DNA from: a virus
Length of the DNA: 24,784 nucleotides
IMG/VR virus record: IMGVR_UViG_3300029952_000647
Location: 1 to 24,784 of that record
Reading direction: 5' to 3' (one strand)
Below, one piece after another: positions 15,410 to 23,198 of the stretch (the first letter of the stretch is position 1; every line of letters begins with the position of its first letter). The translations under genes and the position numbers were made by a program. The notes beneath the pieces were generated by a model. The model was not told the origin of the DNA. It saw nothing but the letters and a program-made list of their open reading frames with translations, and did not search any database.

Positions 15410-16621
15410 TTGAACTGGTTTCCGTGCTGCTGCTGCGACATTTGCCTTTGCCGCAGCCTCCGCCCTCGCCTTGGCGATGGTGGCCTCCATGAAGCTGACG
15501 AACTCCAGATTCACCCCAGGTTTCACATCCGGCAGCGCCAACCAGCTACCGCGACAATGCGGGTGCTGAACACCAGCAGCGGGCCACCAGCGCTGATTGA
15601 TTCCGCGCTCCATCAGCATGCCGCCGACGCGCTGGCGCGGTGAGGCGGATCGACCAATGTTCGTCTTGCCCAGCCAGACTTCCGTCTCGCCGTGCTTTTC
15701 GCTCGCAGCCGGATCAATGACGGTGAAGGTCTTGCCGTTGATCGACCTGCAGAATTCGCACGCACCGCGATACGCCTCACGCCGCTGCACCTTCGATCCA
15801 AACCCCTGCGCGGCGATGAATCCCTGATTGCAACACTCCCCGGCCTCGGTGACTGCGATGCGCCGGAAGTCGCGGTTGAGCTGCCCAAACTCATCGAATA
15901 ACCGCGTAGCGAGCGCCTTGTATTGGCCCTCCTTCTGGCCAAGAATTTGTGCCTGAACATGTTCGATGATGATGGTCTTCATCTTCGTGCGGGTGGATTC
16001 CTTGACGGAACTGATCGCAATCGCAGCCCGTGTTTTAGCGACGTAGAGCACGTCAAGCTCGACCGGCGAGAGCACGCGCGGTGGAATTGCAGCAAATGTC
16101 GTCGGCACCAAAGCGGACCAGCCTGCCATCGGGTCGGAGTGCGGTTTATTCTCGGTGCTGGCCGCTTGGATTTTCCCCAGGATCGACGCGCGCACCGTGA
16201 GGTATTCGGCCTCGGAATTAATCACATCATCCGGCAGGTATCGCTGAATCAGATAGTCGGCAACCAGCATCCAATCATCCAGCGAGTAGGCCGCTGGGCT
16301 CTTGCCCTCCAACCGAGCACGCACGTCCGCAAGCTGCGTTGCATCCCAGCGCAGCCATGGCGCGGACGCCTTGGCCAATTCGCCGATAGGCTCGCCCAGC
16401 AGCAACTTACCCATGATATCCTGAATGCGCTGCAGAATAGCCTGAAACCGCTCCGTCACATCCTCCACATGATCAGCCAGCCATGGGTTGTCATGGCGCG
16501 CCCAAATCGACGTCGGATCGCCAACAGGGTCTTCCGAGAGTGCCTTGAACAGGTCTTCGAGGCAATTATTGCACTGGTCTTCGGGGACCGCGCCGATATC
16601 GATCAGAATCGATTCCATCAT
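15401..16621 (-). CDS. MuF-type minor head protein (head morphogenesis)
   Basis: The start chosen is ATG 16621, giving an ATGA overlap with the upstream stop and 406 residues; an ATG further upstream lies deep inside the neighbouring frame. The N-terminal two thirds are helical. The C-terminal domain has the SPP1 gp7/Mu gpF pattern: a helical VTEAGECCNQGF (about 255 to 265), ACEFCRSINGKTFTV (about 284 to 297), then GVQHPHCRGSWL (about 350 to 360). The paired Cys and His/Cys residues may bind metal. MuF proteins sit at the portal vertex and take part in head assembly; some are injected. The tail is an Ala-rich helix with KPVQRS at the end. Family assignment is good. Confidence 0.88.
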   Translation of the reverse strand: MMESILIDIGAVPEDQCNNCLEDLFKALSEDPVGDPTSIWARHDNPWLADHVEDVTERFQAILQRIQDIMGKLLLGEPIGELAKASAPWLRWDATQLADVRARLEGKSPAAYSLDDWMLVADYLIQRYLPDDVINSEAEYLTVRASILGKIQAASTENKPHSDPMAGWSALVPTTFAAIPPRVLSPVELDVLYVAKTRAAIAISSVKESTRTKMKTIIIEHVQAQILGQKEGQYKALATRLFDEFGQLNRDFRRIAVTEAGECCNQGFIAAQGFGSKVQRREAYRGACEFCRSINGKTFTVIDPAASEKHGETEVWLGKTNIGRSASPRQRVGGMLMERGINQRWWPAAGVQHPHCRGSWLALPDVKPGVNLEFVSFMEATIAKARAEAAAKANVAAAARKPVQRS

Positions 16622-19302
16622 GCCCCTGGTGCCCAATCCCGGCCAAGCGGCGTTTTCAGGGGCTCTGCGCTGCCGGATGTGCCCCATGAATAATGCTCTG
16701 AGAACGGGTCGCTTTTTGCGGCATGGTCGCGGACATCTCCAACGCGAGACAATGCAGCCTCATGAGAGCCGTAAGGCCCGGCCACAATGTGCCTGCGCGG
16801 GCCGTTGATGGCCGACACGTAGAAGTGCTTGGCGGCGCTTCCAGCAGCGGGTGGTGTGCCGTCAACGTGTGGCGACGCCGCCGCCCCGCGCTCCTCCGCC
16901 GTCCGCAGCGTGATGGCGTGGCCATCATCGCTGACATTCACGCCAAACGCGCGCTCCATATGATCCAAGACATCACGCGTGGGCGCTTCTGGTGCCTTTT
17001 TTAGGCGCGTGGAAGTGTAGGCTGGCACCAGCTTTCCGTCGCGCACATGAGCATGGACTGTGACGGGTTGCGTAAACAGATCACCCGACGCACCGCCTGG
17101 GATGATCGACTTGAGGAACAGCAAAACACGACCACCCAAGCTCTTGAGCATGCCGCTATGGCCTGGATCGCGAGTCTTTCTCACCTTCGCCTTGAAGTCT
17201 TCCATCGGCATCGATGTGACTTTTCCGATGAATCCAGGATTATCGTAATGCGCGAGATAACCGTCACGCGCCTGTTGCTCATCAGAAAAGCCGAGCATCG
17301 CCTTTTGCTCATCCGGCTCGGTAAAGTGCGGTGGCTTCATCGTATCGACCACGTAGGCGTGTGTCGCATCGTCGTGCGGCCCGACATAGCAGTCGTAATG
17401 ATCGCCATCAGAGCCAAGGGTTTCCTTGATGTATCCGTAATCGTGCTTCATCGTGGTGGACCAGCGATGCCCGCCCTTGGATACACCAGAGCGCACCGAG
17501 CCAGCCGGGTTTTCAACAGTGATCGGGAGCCCCTGGAAAGACCGATGCCCCTTGGCATAATTCCCAGCATCAAGTTGCGCCTGCGTCGGTGCCGACTTGA
17601 GGAAAATGACAGGCCCCAGCGCCTTGCGCATGCCGCCACCAAGCGGGTCTGGAACCTCGTCGCTGTAGAGGTAGGCCGCAGTCCGGTCGCCCTTGTAGGG
17701 CTTCCAGGTTCCGCCATGGAGCACGTCAGTTACGCCGCCCGGCTTGCCTTTGGGGCGGCGGAAGTTTGCCCCCTCGCGATTGCGGAATTCCCATTCGACA
17801 GCATCGCCGACGAGCGACTTGGACATCTGTGAGCCCTCGTCTGGTGCCCCCTTGTCGCTGGACGCCTTAGCCCAGGCATCGCCGTAAATCTGCTTGGACT
17901 GCTCGAACGCGGCCTGCCAGGACGCGCCATCCTCATCCGACCACTGCTCGCGCGGCTTCGCGTCAATTGTGCGCATGGCCTCATAGGGCTTATGCCCAGC
18001 GCCTTTCGCTTCGAGCATGGCTTTTAGGTGCACCTGTACCTCGCCAATGGTTCCATTCTTGAATTTCACCGACAACATGAGATCGCGGTAGCCTTCCGGT
18101 AGAGGCTTGTTGAAGCGGTCTTTCGGCTGTTGCGCGAGTTCCATGCCCCCCTTCTGCAGGGCCGATAGCACGTCTTTGATATCACCCATGCTATCAACGG
18201 CGATGGAGCACCGAACGACATCCTTGAGTTGCGACCAATCGCCGCCGTAATCGGCCTCCACCTTCTCCGCCGCGCGCTTTTCGCCCTTCAAGGGGGCGAT
18301 GAACAACATTCCGCCCGGCTTGGACCACTGAATGTCGTCCATCCCCTTGCCCATCGTCTCATAGCCCAACTTGGAGCAAATCCCCTTTCCGCGATTCAGC
18401 CAACCCTGCAGCTCATCAAGAGCTTCGGCGGACTTGGTGAACAGCTCCTCCTGAGTATGGAACGGCTGAGACGCCTTGGACGGCAGGTGCGCCAGCTCAT
18501 CAGCCGAAAACAGAGGGGCTGTTGCCGCCGCAGTGGCGGGCTGATTTTCGGCAGGCGGAGCTGCAGCCGGTGCCGAGCCCGATGCAGACCGGCCAATCAG
18601 ATGTTCGTGCCGCACCTGATGCTCACGCTCGCCATCGTTCACGGTCACGCCGTCAGCACCGGAGGCCACAATCTTGCCGGTTCCCTGCACGTCGCCGTGC
18701 CGGAAATCAACGGTGTCGCCGTGCTTCATACTCGCCGGAGCCGGAGCGTCCTCTGCCCCCGGCTTTTTTTCGCCCGGCTGATCCTTGTTCGTGCGCACCC
18801 AATGCTTAGCATGACGCCCCGTGCGGTCGGTGCTCTCTTTCAGAGCGAGGCCGGGCCGGTTGGCAATCCCGCCAACGGCCTTCATGAACAGGATAGGCTG
18901 CGGCTTGGGCATGGCGTGTTCCTCGCGTATCACCGCAGCCTTAGCCAGGCGATGCATTCCGTCGATAATCGGGTCATCGTTGGTGGGGTTGGTGGTGGGC
19001 TTGGGTTCGTCCGTATCAGCGACGGCCCCAGCCCCGGCCACATACCGGCTATTCCCATCGTCATCGCGCATGATCGCGCCATCAACGCCAGAATCCACCA
19101 CATCATAGGACTGCAGCATCCGCGACTTATGGCCCAGGAAGGTGTCCCACCCGAGTTGGTGGCGACGCCCCTGGCCGCACTCGCCGGTAAAGCCGTCCTT
19201 GCCGGATGACAAAACTTTTAGCGCCACTGCGCCGAGGTGAGGGTGCTGCGCGTAGACGTGATCGCCACGCTCAACGCCGGGCCGCGCTTTGGCCTTGGCC
19301 AT
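16618..19302 (-). CDS. Multidomain head-associated protein: SH3-like, RelA/SpoT-like and pyrophosphatase-like domains
   Basis: The start chosen is ATG 19302, one base after the portal stop (TGACATG) with GGGGG upstream; an in-frame TTG at 19314 is less likely. It has 894 residues. Two SH3-like segments (about 10 to 85 and 190 to 240: HGDTVDFRHGDV, GKIVASGADGVTV) flank an ILFMKAVGGI stretch. A RelA/SpoT-like nucleotidyltransferase follows: KDVVRCSIAVDS (about 361), KDRF with PLPEGYRDLM (404 to 409) and EVQVH (421), matching the KDYI, GYRSLH and EVQ motifs. Residues 590 to 705 have NPAGSVRSG and DGDHYDCYVG, as in the predicted phage inorganic-pyrophosphatase family. From about 727 the LLFLKSIIPGG module appears. 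It may modify host nucleotides after injection; that is inferred. Confidence 0.88.
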   Translation of the reverse strand: MAKAKARPGVERGDHVYAQHPHLGAVALKVLSSGKDGFTGECGQGRRHQLGWDTFLGHKSRMLQSYDVVDSGVDGAIMRDDDGNSRYVAGAGAVADTDEPKPTTNPTNDDPIIDGMHRLAKAAVIREEHAMPKPQPILFMKAVGGIANRPGLALKESTDRTGRHAKHWVRTNKDQPGEKKPGAEDAPAPASMKHGDTVDFRHGDVQGTGKIVASGADGVTVNDGEREHQVRHEHLIGRSASGSAPAAAPPAENQPATAAATAPLFSADELAHLPSKASQPFHTQEELFTKSAEALDELQGWLNRGKGICSKLGYETMGKGMDDIQWSKPGGMLFIAPLKGEKRAAEKVEADYGGDWSQLKDVVRCSIAVDSMGDIKDVLSALQKGGMELAQQPKDRFNKPLPEGYRDLMLSVKFKNGTIGEVQVHLKAMLEAKGAGHKPYEAMRTIDAKPREQWSDEDGASWQAAFEQSKQIYGDAWAKASSDKGAPDEGSQMSKSLVGDAVEWEFRNREGANFRRPKGKPGGVTDVLHGGTWKPYKGDRTAAYLYSDEVPDPLGGGMRKALGPVIFLKSAPTQAQLDAGNYAKGHRSFQGLPITVENPAGSVRSGVSKGGHRWSTTMKHDYGYIKETLGSDGDHYDCYVGPHDDATHAYVVDTMKPPHFTEPDEQKAMLGFSDEQQARDGYLAHYDNPGFIGKVTSMPMEDFKAKVRKTRDPGHSGMLKSLGGRVLLFLKSIIPGGASGDLFTQPVTVHAHVRDGKLVPAYTSTRLKKAPEAPTRDVLDHMERAFGVNVSDDGHAITLRTAEERGAAASPHVDGTPPAAGSAAKHFYVSAINGPRRHIVAGPYGSHEAALSRVGDVRDHAAKSDPFSEHYSWGTSGSAEPLKTPLGRDWAPGA
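16985..17124 (-). repeat. Internal third copy of the LFFLKAIIPGG module
   Basis: The coding sequence for LLFLKSIIPGGASGDLF and the following V.HAHVRDGKLVPAYTSTR matches the starts of the genes at 10173 and 12269. Here the module is inside a frame rather than at a start. Bases just upstream (GAGCTTGGGTGGTCGTGTT on the minus strand) still resemble the untranslated leader GAGCTGTGGTCGC, now translated. Confidence 0.65.
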
Positions 19303-19303
19303 G

Positions 19304-21031
19304 TCAGCCCCCAACCGTGAAGATCGTCAACGCCTTACCGAAGTCGCCCGCGCCGCCTTGGATATCATCGCCACCCGATTGCCCGCCGCTACCGGCAGCA
19401 CCAGCGCCGCCCTGGCCCGCATCCGGATCACCATAGTCGGGCTTCGGATCACCGGGACCGCCACCAAAGGCGCTACCCTGCTCTGGCTGCTCCGGCTCGG
19501 GTGCTGGCGCATTGAGCTGCATCGCCGGGCCGACAAGAACGGGATTGAGAGGGAGGCCGCCAATCTTCGGGTCAGGATGAGGCTTGTAGCCCTTCTCAGC
19601 CCTCATCTCATCGACCGTCAGAACGAGCTTCTTCGCCTCCCAATCTTTATCGTCATCAGCCTCATCAACCCCAACCCACCGGAAGCACAACTTATCGGTG
19701 AATTCGGAAACGATGAAGTCGGAGATAGTCGATTCCAAGAATGTGAGGTTTGGGCGAAGTCCAACATCCTTAGATGCCGTCAATTTTTCGGCTGTGTCAT
19801 TGCCAGACATACTGGATGACTGCGCGGCGAACGACTCGAAATTAATTTCGTCTGGTGACATGCCGTAAATTGCGCAGACGATGCTCGTCAAGAACGTCAT
19901 CCACTTTGCGAAGTGCATCTCATTAAATTCTGTGCCGAACGCCTCAAACGCAACCTTCGACGCCGGATCGGTTGCGACCATTACCGGGAGCGCCCACGCG
20001 TTATTGACGCCCTTCACCTGAGCATTCCAGTATCGACGGAACGCCGCGAGGTCTTCCTTGCCATAGTCGCCGGAGAGCTGCAGGAGCCCCTTCGGAATGG
20101 CGTTGTTATCGAATCCCGCGATATTATAAGTCATCGCGTTCAGAAATCCGGTGACGACGCGCACCAGCAGTTCAGCCTCGCCCATGCCGTAACCGGCCAG
20201 ACGGACATCCGTGCGTGGGTTGCGCACCTCGTAAATGAGCTGGTCGCGCGTGTAAGCGGTGGCGATCCGACCCTGCAGGGTTTGCAGGGCGTAGATTTCA
20301 TCGTCGCCATCATACCCCTCTTCGGTGCAGAGGCGGATGGTGGCACCATCGACGGCGTAGAACCCGTCGATTCCAAGCGTGCGATCACGCTTCATCTCGG
20401 TTTCGATGGGACACGCATCCATCGTCAGGCTGTCGCGGACGATCTTGGAGACGAAGCTGCGAAAATTGTCCCGCCGCATGGCCTTCCGCTTGCGCGGATT
20501 GAACTCCCAGCCGCAGTTGAGAACGAACCGGGAAAGGAGCTTCGCAGACTCCTCCTCGTCCGACGTCATGATGTGTTTGCGATCAACGCTCCGGATTTCA
20601 AAGCCCGGCCCGCCGTCCTCGCTGATTTGACAATATCGGCTGATTTGGCGGATGCGCGTCATGATGACGGCGTTTAGGATTGGCGTCTGCTCGACCATCT
20701 GCCGGAGCGCATCAAATCCGAGCGGCCCAGGCTTCTCGTATGTATCGCCACTCACCAGGATTTGGAGGTTATCGACATAGACGGATCGCATGCCGCGTTC
20801 GAGCGTGGGCCGCTGATGCCCACCAAATGGCACCGTCATAATTTGCTGCGCTTTCCGCATATCAGCGTCGGCGAAGTCGGACTGAATCATGTCAATCACG
20901 GGCTGGATGGCCGATGACGGAATCAATTCAGATGCCAGCGGACGGTATCCGCGTTGGAGTTCTGCGTTGGCGTCAAAGCGCTCATCGGCAGGGGCGCGGG
21001 GGTCAGAAGCGACTGAGCGTGCAGTGTCCAT
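19304..21031 (-). CDS. Portal protein
   Basis: This 575-residue protein starts at ATG 21031 and ends one base before the next gene. It follows the large terminase in transcription order, the usual place for a portal. Recognisable portal features are the middle part with AIPKGLLQLSGDYG (about 310) and FRRYWNAQVKGV, then MVATDPASKVAFEAFG and FLTSIVCAIYGMSPDEINF, and the C-terminal AEKGYKPHPDPKIGGLPLNP. The last 70 residues are a disordered Pro/Gly/Asp-rich tail ending in ALTIFTVGG. Portals form the dodecameric ring at one head vertex through which DNA enters and leaves. No strong ribosome site is seen before the ATG; motif copy d lies 8 bases upstream. Confidence 0.92.
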   Translation of the reverse strand: MDTARSVASDPRAPADERFDANAELQRGYRPLASELIPSSAIQPVIDMIQSDFADADMRKAQQIMTVPFGGHQRPTLERGMRSVYVDNLQILVSGDTYEKPGPLGFDALRQMVEQTPILNAVIMTRIRQISRYCQISEDGGPGFEIRSVDRKHIMTSDEEESAKLLSRFVLNCGWEFNPRKRKAMRRDNFRSFVSKIVRDSLTMDACPIETEMKRDRTLGIDGFYAVDGATIRLCTEEGYDGDDEIYALQTLQGRIATAYTRDQLIYEVRNPRTDVRLAGYGMGEAELLVRVVTGFLNAMTYNIAGFDNNAIPKGLLQLSGDYGKEDLAAFRRYWNAQVKGVNNAWALPVMVATDPASKVAFEAFGTEFNEMHFAKWMTFLTSIVCAIYGMSPDEINFESFAAQSSSMSGNDTAEKLTASKDVGLRPNLTFLESTISDFIVSEFTDKLCFRWVGVDEADDDKDWEAKKLVLTVDEMRAEKGYKPHPDPKIGGLPLNPVLVGPAMQLNAPAPEPEQPEQGSAFGGGPGDPKPDYGDPDAGQGGAGAAGSGGQSGGDDIQGGAGDFGKALTIFTVGG

Positions 21032-21039
21032 GCCGCGAA

Positions 21040-21055
21040 CATGCCGTCACGACCG
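21040..21055 (-). repeat. Recurrent intergenic motif, copy d (GGTCGTGACGGCATG)
   Basis: Sixteen bases identical to copy c, ending 8 bases upstream of the portal ATG. It lies in non-coding sequence between the tRNA-like element and the portal. Confidence 0.5.
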
Positions 21056-21067
21056 CCCAAGGCGGTC
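21051..21067 (-). promoter_or_regulatory. Perfect hairpin overlapping motif copy d
   Basis: The minus strand reads GACCGCCTTGGGCGGTC: a 7-bp stem with a TTG loop, whose 3' arm is the beginning of motif d. No U-run follows, so it is unlikely to be an intrinsic terminator. It may be an operator palindrome or an RNA structure between the tRNA-like element and the portal. Confidence 0.5.
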
Positions 21068-21089
21068 TGTGCAGGGGGAATGTGGAGGG

Positions 21090-21162
21090 TGGGTGCGGGG
21101 CCGGGAGTTGAACCCAGAAACAGACGGGGGATGAACCCGACTTGGCGACCTGCCTCCCCGCC
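21090..21162 (-). tRNA. tRNA-like element with CAT anticodon and initiator hallmarks, short D-arm
   Basis: The minus strand folds into most of a cloverleaf. The T-arm is CTGGG/CCCGG with loop TTCAACT, matching the TTCRANY consensus. The acceptor stem is GGCGGGG against CCCCGCA, leaving a G-A mismatch at the first pair, followed by C and an encoded CCA. The anticodon arm is TCGGG/CCCGT with loop TTCATCC, so the anticodon is CAT. A mismatched first pair and three stacked G-C pairs under the anticodon loop are hallmarks of initiator tRNA. Against a functional tRNA, the D-arm is only about 15 bases, with at best a 3-bp stem, and position 37 is C instead of a purine. It may be a divergent phage tRNA, a decayed one or a tRNA mimic. 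Confidence 0.45.
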
Positions 21163-21171
21163 CTCTCACCC

Positions 21172-21184
21172 TGCCATCACGACC
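21172..21184 (-). repeat. Recurrent intergenic motif, copy e (GGTCGTGATGGCA)
   Basis: A close match to copies c and d with C to T at one position. It lies in the gap after the large terminase, 9 bases upstream of the tRNA-like element's 5' end, in the position the other copies hold relative to start codons. Confidence 0.4.
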
Positions 21185-21202
21185 ATCGACGCACCCACCC
21201 AC

Positions 21203-23197
21203 CTATGCAGATGGGTCCGACGATATGTAGATCGAACACGCGGCGTCCCGCGCAGCCACGCTGAACATGCGCTCGCTGCACTTCCCTTCGGCGAAGGCGT
21301 AGCAGCTCCCACAGGTGCCGTGGGGAGCGTCTGTCATCATGCCCACGACCTCAGCCGGGAGGCCGGGCATGCTTTCGATGGCCTTCTGAGTTGAGCCCAT
21401 CTGCGCAGGTGTCGGCATGATGAATGATCCTGTTCCGTGAGCCCGGCACCACGCGGCAAATCCCATCATCAGGGAGAAGCTAAAGTGCGGATCGATGCCG
21501 ATTTTGACGACGCGGCGGCGCAGCTTGTGCTCCTCCTCATCCTGCTCCGTCACCAGAGCTGTACGGGTGAAGTGCTCGAACAGCACTTTTGAGAGAAGCG
21601 TGACCGTCTGGCGCTGCCCCTTGACGACGATTTCCTGAGAGAGCCCGTTCGGGTCTGGCATCAGCAGGTTGGCCGACGTGATGCGGGCGAATGCCCAGCT
21701 CATCATTTTATATTGGTCAAGCGAAACGGTGTAGCGGTCCCGGTGCACGGCATCAGTTTTGCGGTCAGCCTTCGAAAGCGTGGCATCCCCCCACTGCAGC
21801 ATATCGTCGTCGATCACCTTATAGCTGGCGACCAGGAACACACGTCCAGCATGCCGACTCGCGAACTGCTTTGCAGAGTCGTAATTTGGAAGCTGCTCAC
21901 ATACGCAAACCGCAACGCGATAATCGCGCATTATTTCGTCAAGCCTTGCCCACGGATTTAGAGCGTGGATTTGCTCGGCATGAATTAGGATTGGCCGACC
22001 ATCCGGCGCGCGTTCCAGCACGACGGCACAGGCAAATCCGCCCATGTTGTCGATGCCCATAAACGCCTGCCCGGAGGATTTCTTCCACGTCACCCCGGCT
22101 GCTTTTCCCGCCGCGACGCAGGCGTTGAGGTGTTCAAGCGTCACCGGCACCTGCGATGGATCGGTGAACGGCTTTCCGAGCTTTCGATTATAGAAATTCT
22201 TCATGTCGGAAGCGTTGTGATACGACTCGATCATCTCGCGGGCGCTGATGGTGGGCGACAGGAACTGCGGGTAATGGACGCTCTCAATGCGCGCCGAGGG
22301 CACTTTGGCGATCCACTTACCTTGCTGCGGGTCTTCAATCCACGCCTTGCAGGCCGTGCACTGGTATCGCCAGTCATCCATGTCATCGTCGTAGGCAATG
22401 CAATCAGGAAAATGCTCATCCAGCACCGACGATTGGCCGCAGGCAGCGCAGGCTGTGTGGAATTGGTGCTGCGTGCCTTTTTTGAACCAAAAATTGATAT
22501 CTGCATCCGGCCAATTGGCCGTGCTTCCCATGAGGGTGAACTTCACCTTTGAGGCGGACAGGCGCTCTCTCGTCTTCTCCATGCTCTCGATGGTCATTTC
22601 CTGCACCTCATCAAAGGACAGGATGTCCATCGGCATTGATTCCGTCGTGGCCTTGCCGCTCGTCCACAGGAAGTAGAGGTTGGAATCGCCTATCTGCCGG
22701 GCCATGACGTTGCCCTCGCCGGTCTTGCGCCGACCTGTGCTGGCGTCCTCAACCATCAGTTTTTTGTAGGCATCCGGAACCGTGCGCAAGATCGGCATGA
22801 AGCGCACCGTGCTCTTGAGCTGCGCGAGCTTCATGTCGGGCAGATACATGCCGATTTTGCAGGGCTCGAATTTTAAGGCCCAGAATATGGTTGCCAGCAT
22901 CTCCATGACGGTGAATCCCACCTGCGCGCATTTCTGCATCACGACGGTGCGGCCCTTCGCCTCTTCGACGGTGCTGGGTATCAGGTCGTAGATGTGCCAC
23001 ATGGAAGGACGGTTTTGGAGCGTGAACGGGATACCGTCCACCCGCAGGCCGCGCCGCCCCAGGTCTTCGCACCACTCACGGAATGTCACATGAGCGGCAA
23101 TCGATCCCACATGATCGAACCCGCATTCAATGGCGAAATCACGGAGCTGCCGCCGCCCTATGGTGGCGAGCTGCGCGGACAGGATATCGACGCCCAC
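21203..23197 (-). CDS. terL: Large terminase subunit, GpA-like
   Basis: The packaging motor ATPase and nuclease, of the lambda GpA-like type. The start chosen is GTG 23197, directly after the small-terminase stop (TGACGTG) with GGGACGG upstream; an in-frame TTG at 23218 is the alternative. It has about 664 residues. The ATPase part has QKCAQVGFTVMEM (about 90), the GpA-style Walker A that lacks GKT, and Walker B LSFDEVQEM (about 190 to 200), then LMGSTANWPD. A zinc ribbon (CAACGQ ... CTAC) lies at about 250 to 295. The nuclease part follows with FMGIDNMGGF and later acidic residues. The C-terminus has a Cys cluster, CGSCYAF.EGKC ... DAAC, also seen in the small protein at 24462. It cuts and pumps DNA into the prohead through the portal. 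Confidence 0.95.
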   Translation of the reverse strand: MGVDILSAQLATIGRRQLRDFAIECGFDHVGSIAAHVTFREWCEDLGRRGLRVDGIPFTLQNRPSMWHIYDLIPSTVEEAKGRTVVMQKCAQVGFTVMEMLATIFWALKFEPCKIGMYLPDMKLAQLKSTVRFMPILRTVPDAYKKLMVEDASTGRRKTGEGNVMARQIGDSNLYFLWTSGKATTESMPMDILSFDEVQEMTIESMEKTRERLSASKVKFTLMGSTANWPDADINFWFKKGTQHQFHTACAACGQSSVLDEHFPDCIAYDDDMDDWRYQCTACKAWIEDPQQGKWIAKVPSARIESVHYPQFLSPTISAREMIESYHNASDMKNFYNRKLGKPFTDPSQVPVTLEHLNACVAAGKAAGVTWKKSSGQAFMGIDNMGGFACAVVLERAPDGRPILIHAEQIHALNPWARLDEIMRDYRVAVCVCEQLPNYDSAKQFASRHAGRVFLVASYKVIDDDMLQWGDATLSKADRKTDAVHRDRYTVSLDQYKMMSWAFARITSANLLMPDPNGLSQEIVVKGQRQTVTLLSKVLFEHFTRTALVTEQDEEEHKLRRRVVKIGIDPHFSFSLMMGFAAWCRAHGTGSFIMPTPAQMGSTQKAIESMPGLPAEVVGMMTDAPHGTCGSCYAFAEGKCSERMFSVAARDAACSIYISSDPSA

Positions 23198-23198
23198 G

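Noticed and set aside
18765-18775. A AAA AAG slippery sequence that could give -1 frameshifting in the RelA-like gene
   Set aside because: It simply encodes Lys-Lys. The -1 frame stops within about 20 codons and I see no convincing stimulatory stem. Similar runs at about 1685 and 6658 behave the same way.
18229-19209. A 326-codon plus-strand open frame
   Set aside because: It is antisense to the RelA/SpoT-like gene, has no ribosome site or recognisable domain, and its Arg/His/Ala-rich composition is typical of a mirror frame in GC-rich DNA. Similar mirror frames at 1343 to 2002, 5794 to 6438, 7918 to 8565, 12003 to 12776, 15923 to 16693, 17047 to 17832 and 19913 to 20677 were rejected for the same reason.
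21051-21067. Rho-independent terminator after the large terminase
   Set aside because: The stem is good but no U-run follows on the minus strand, and the operon continues into the portal.
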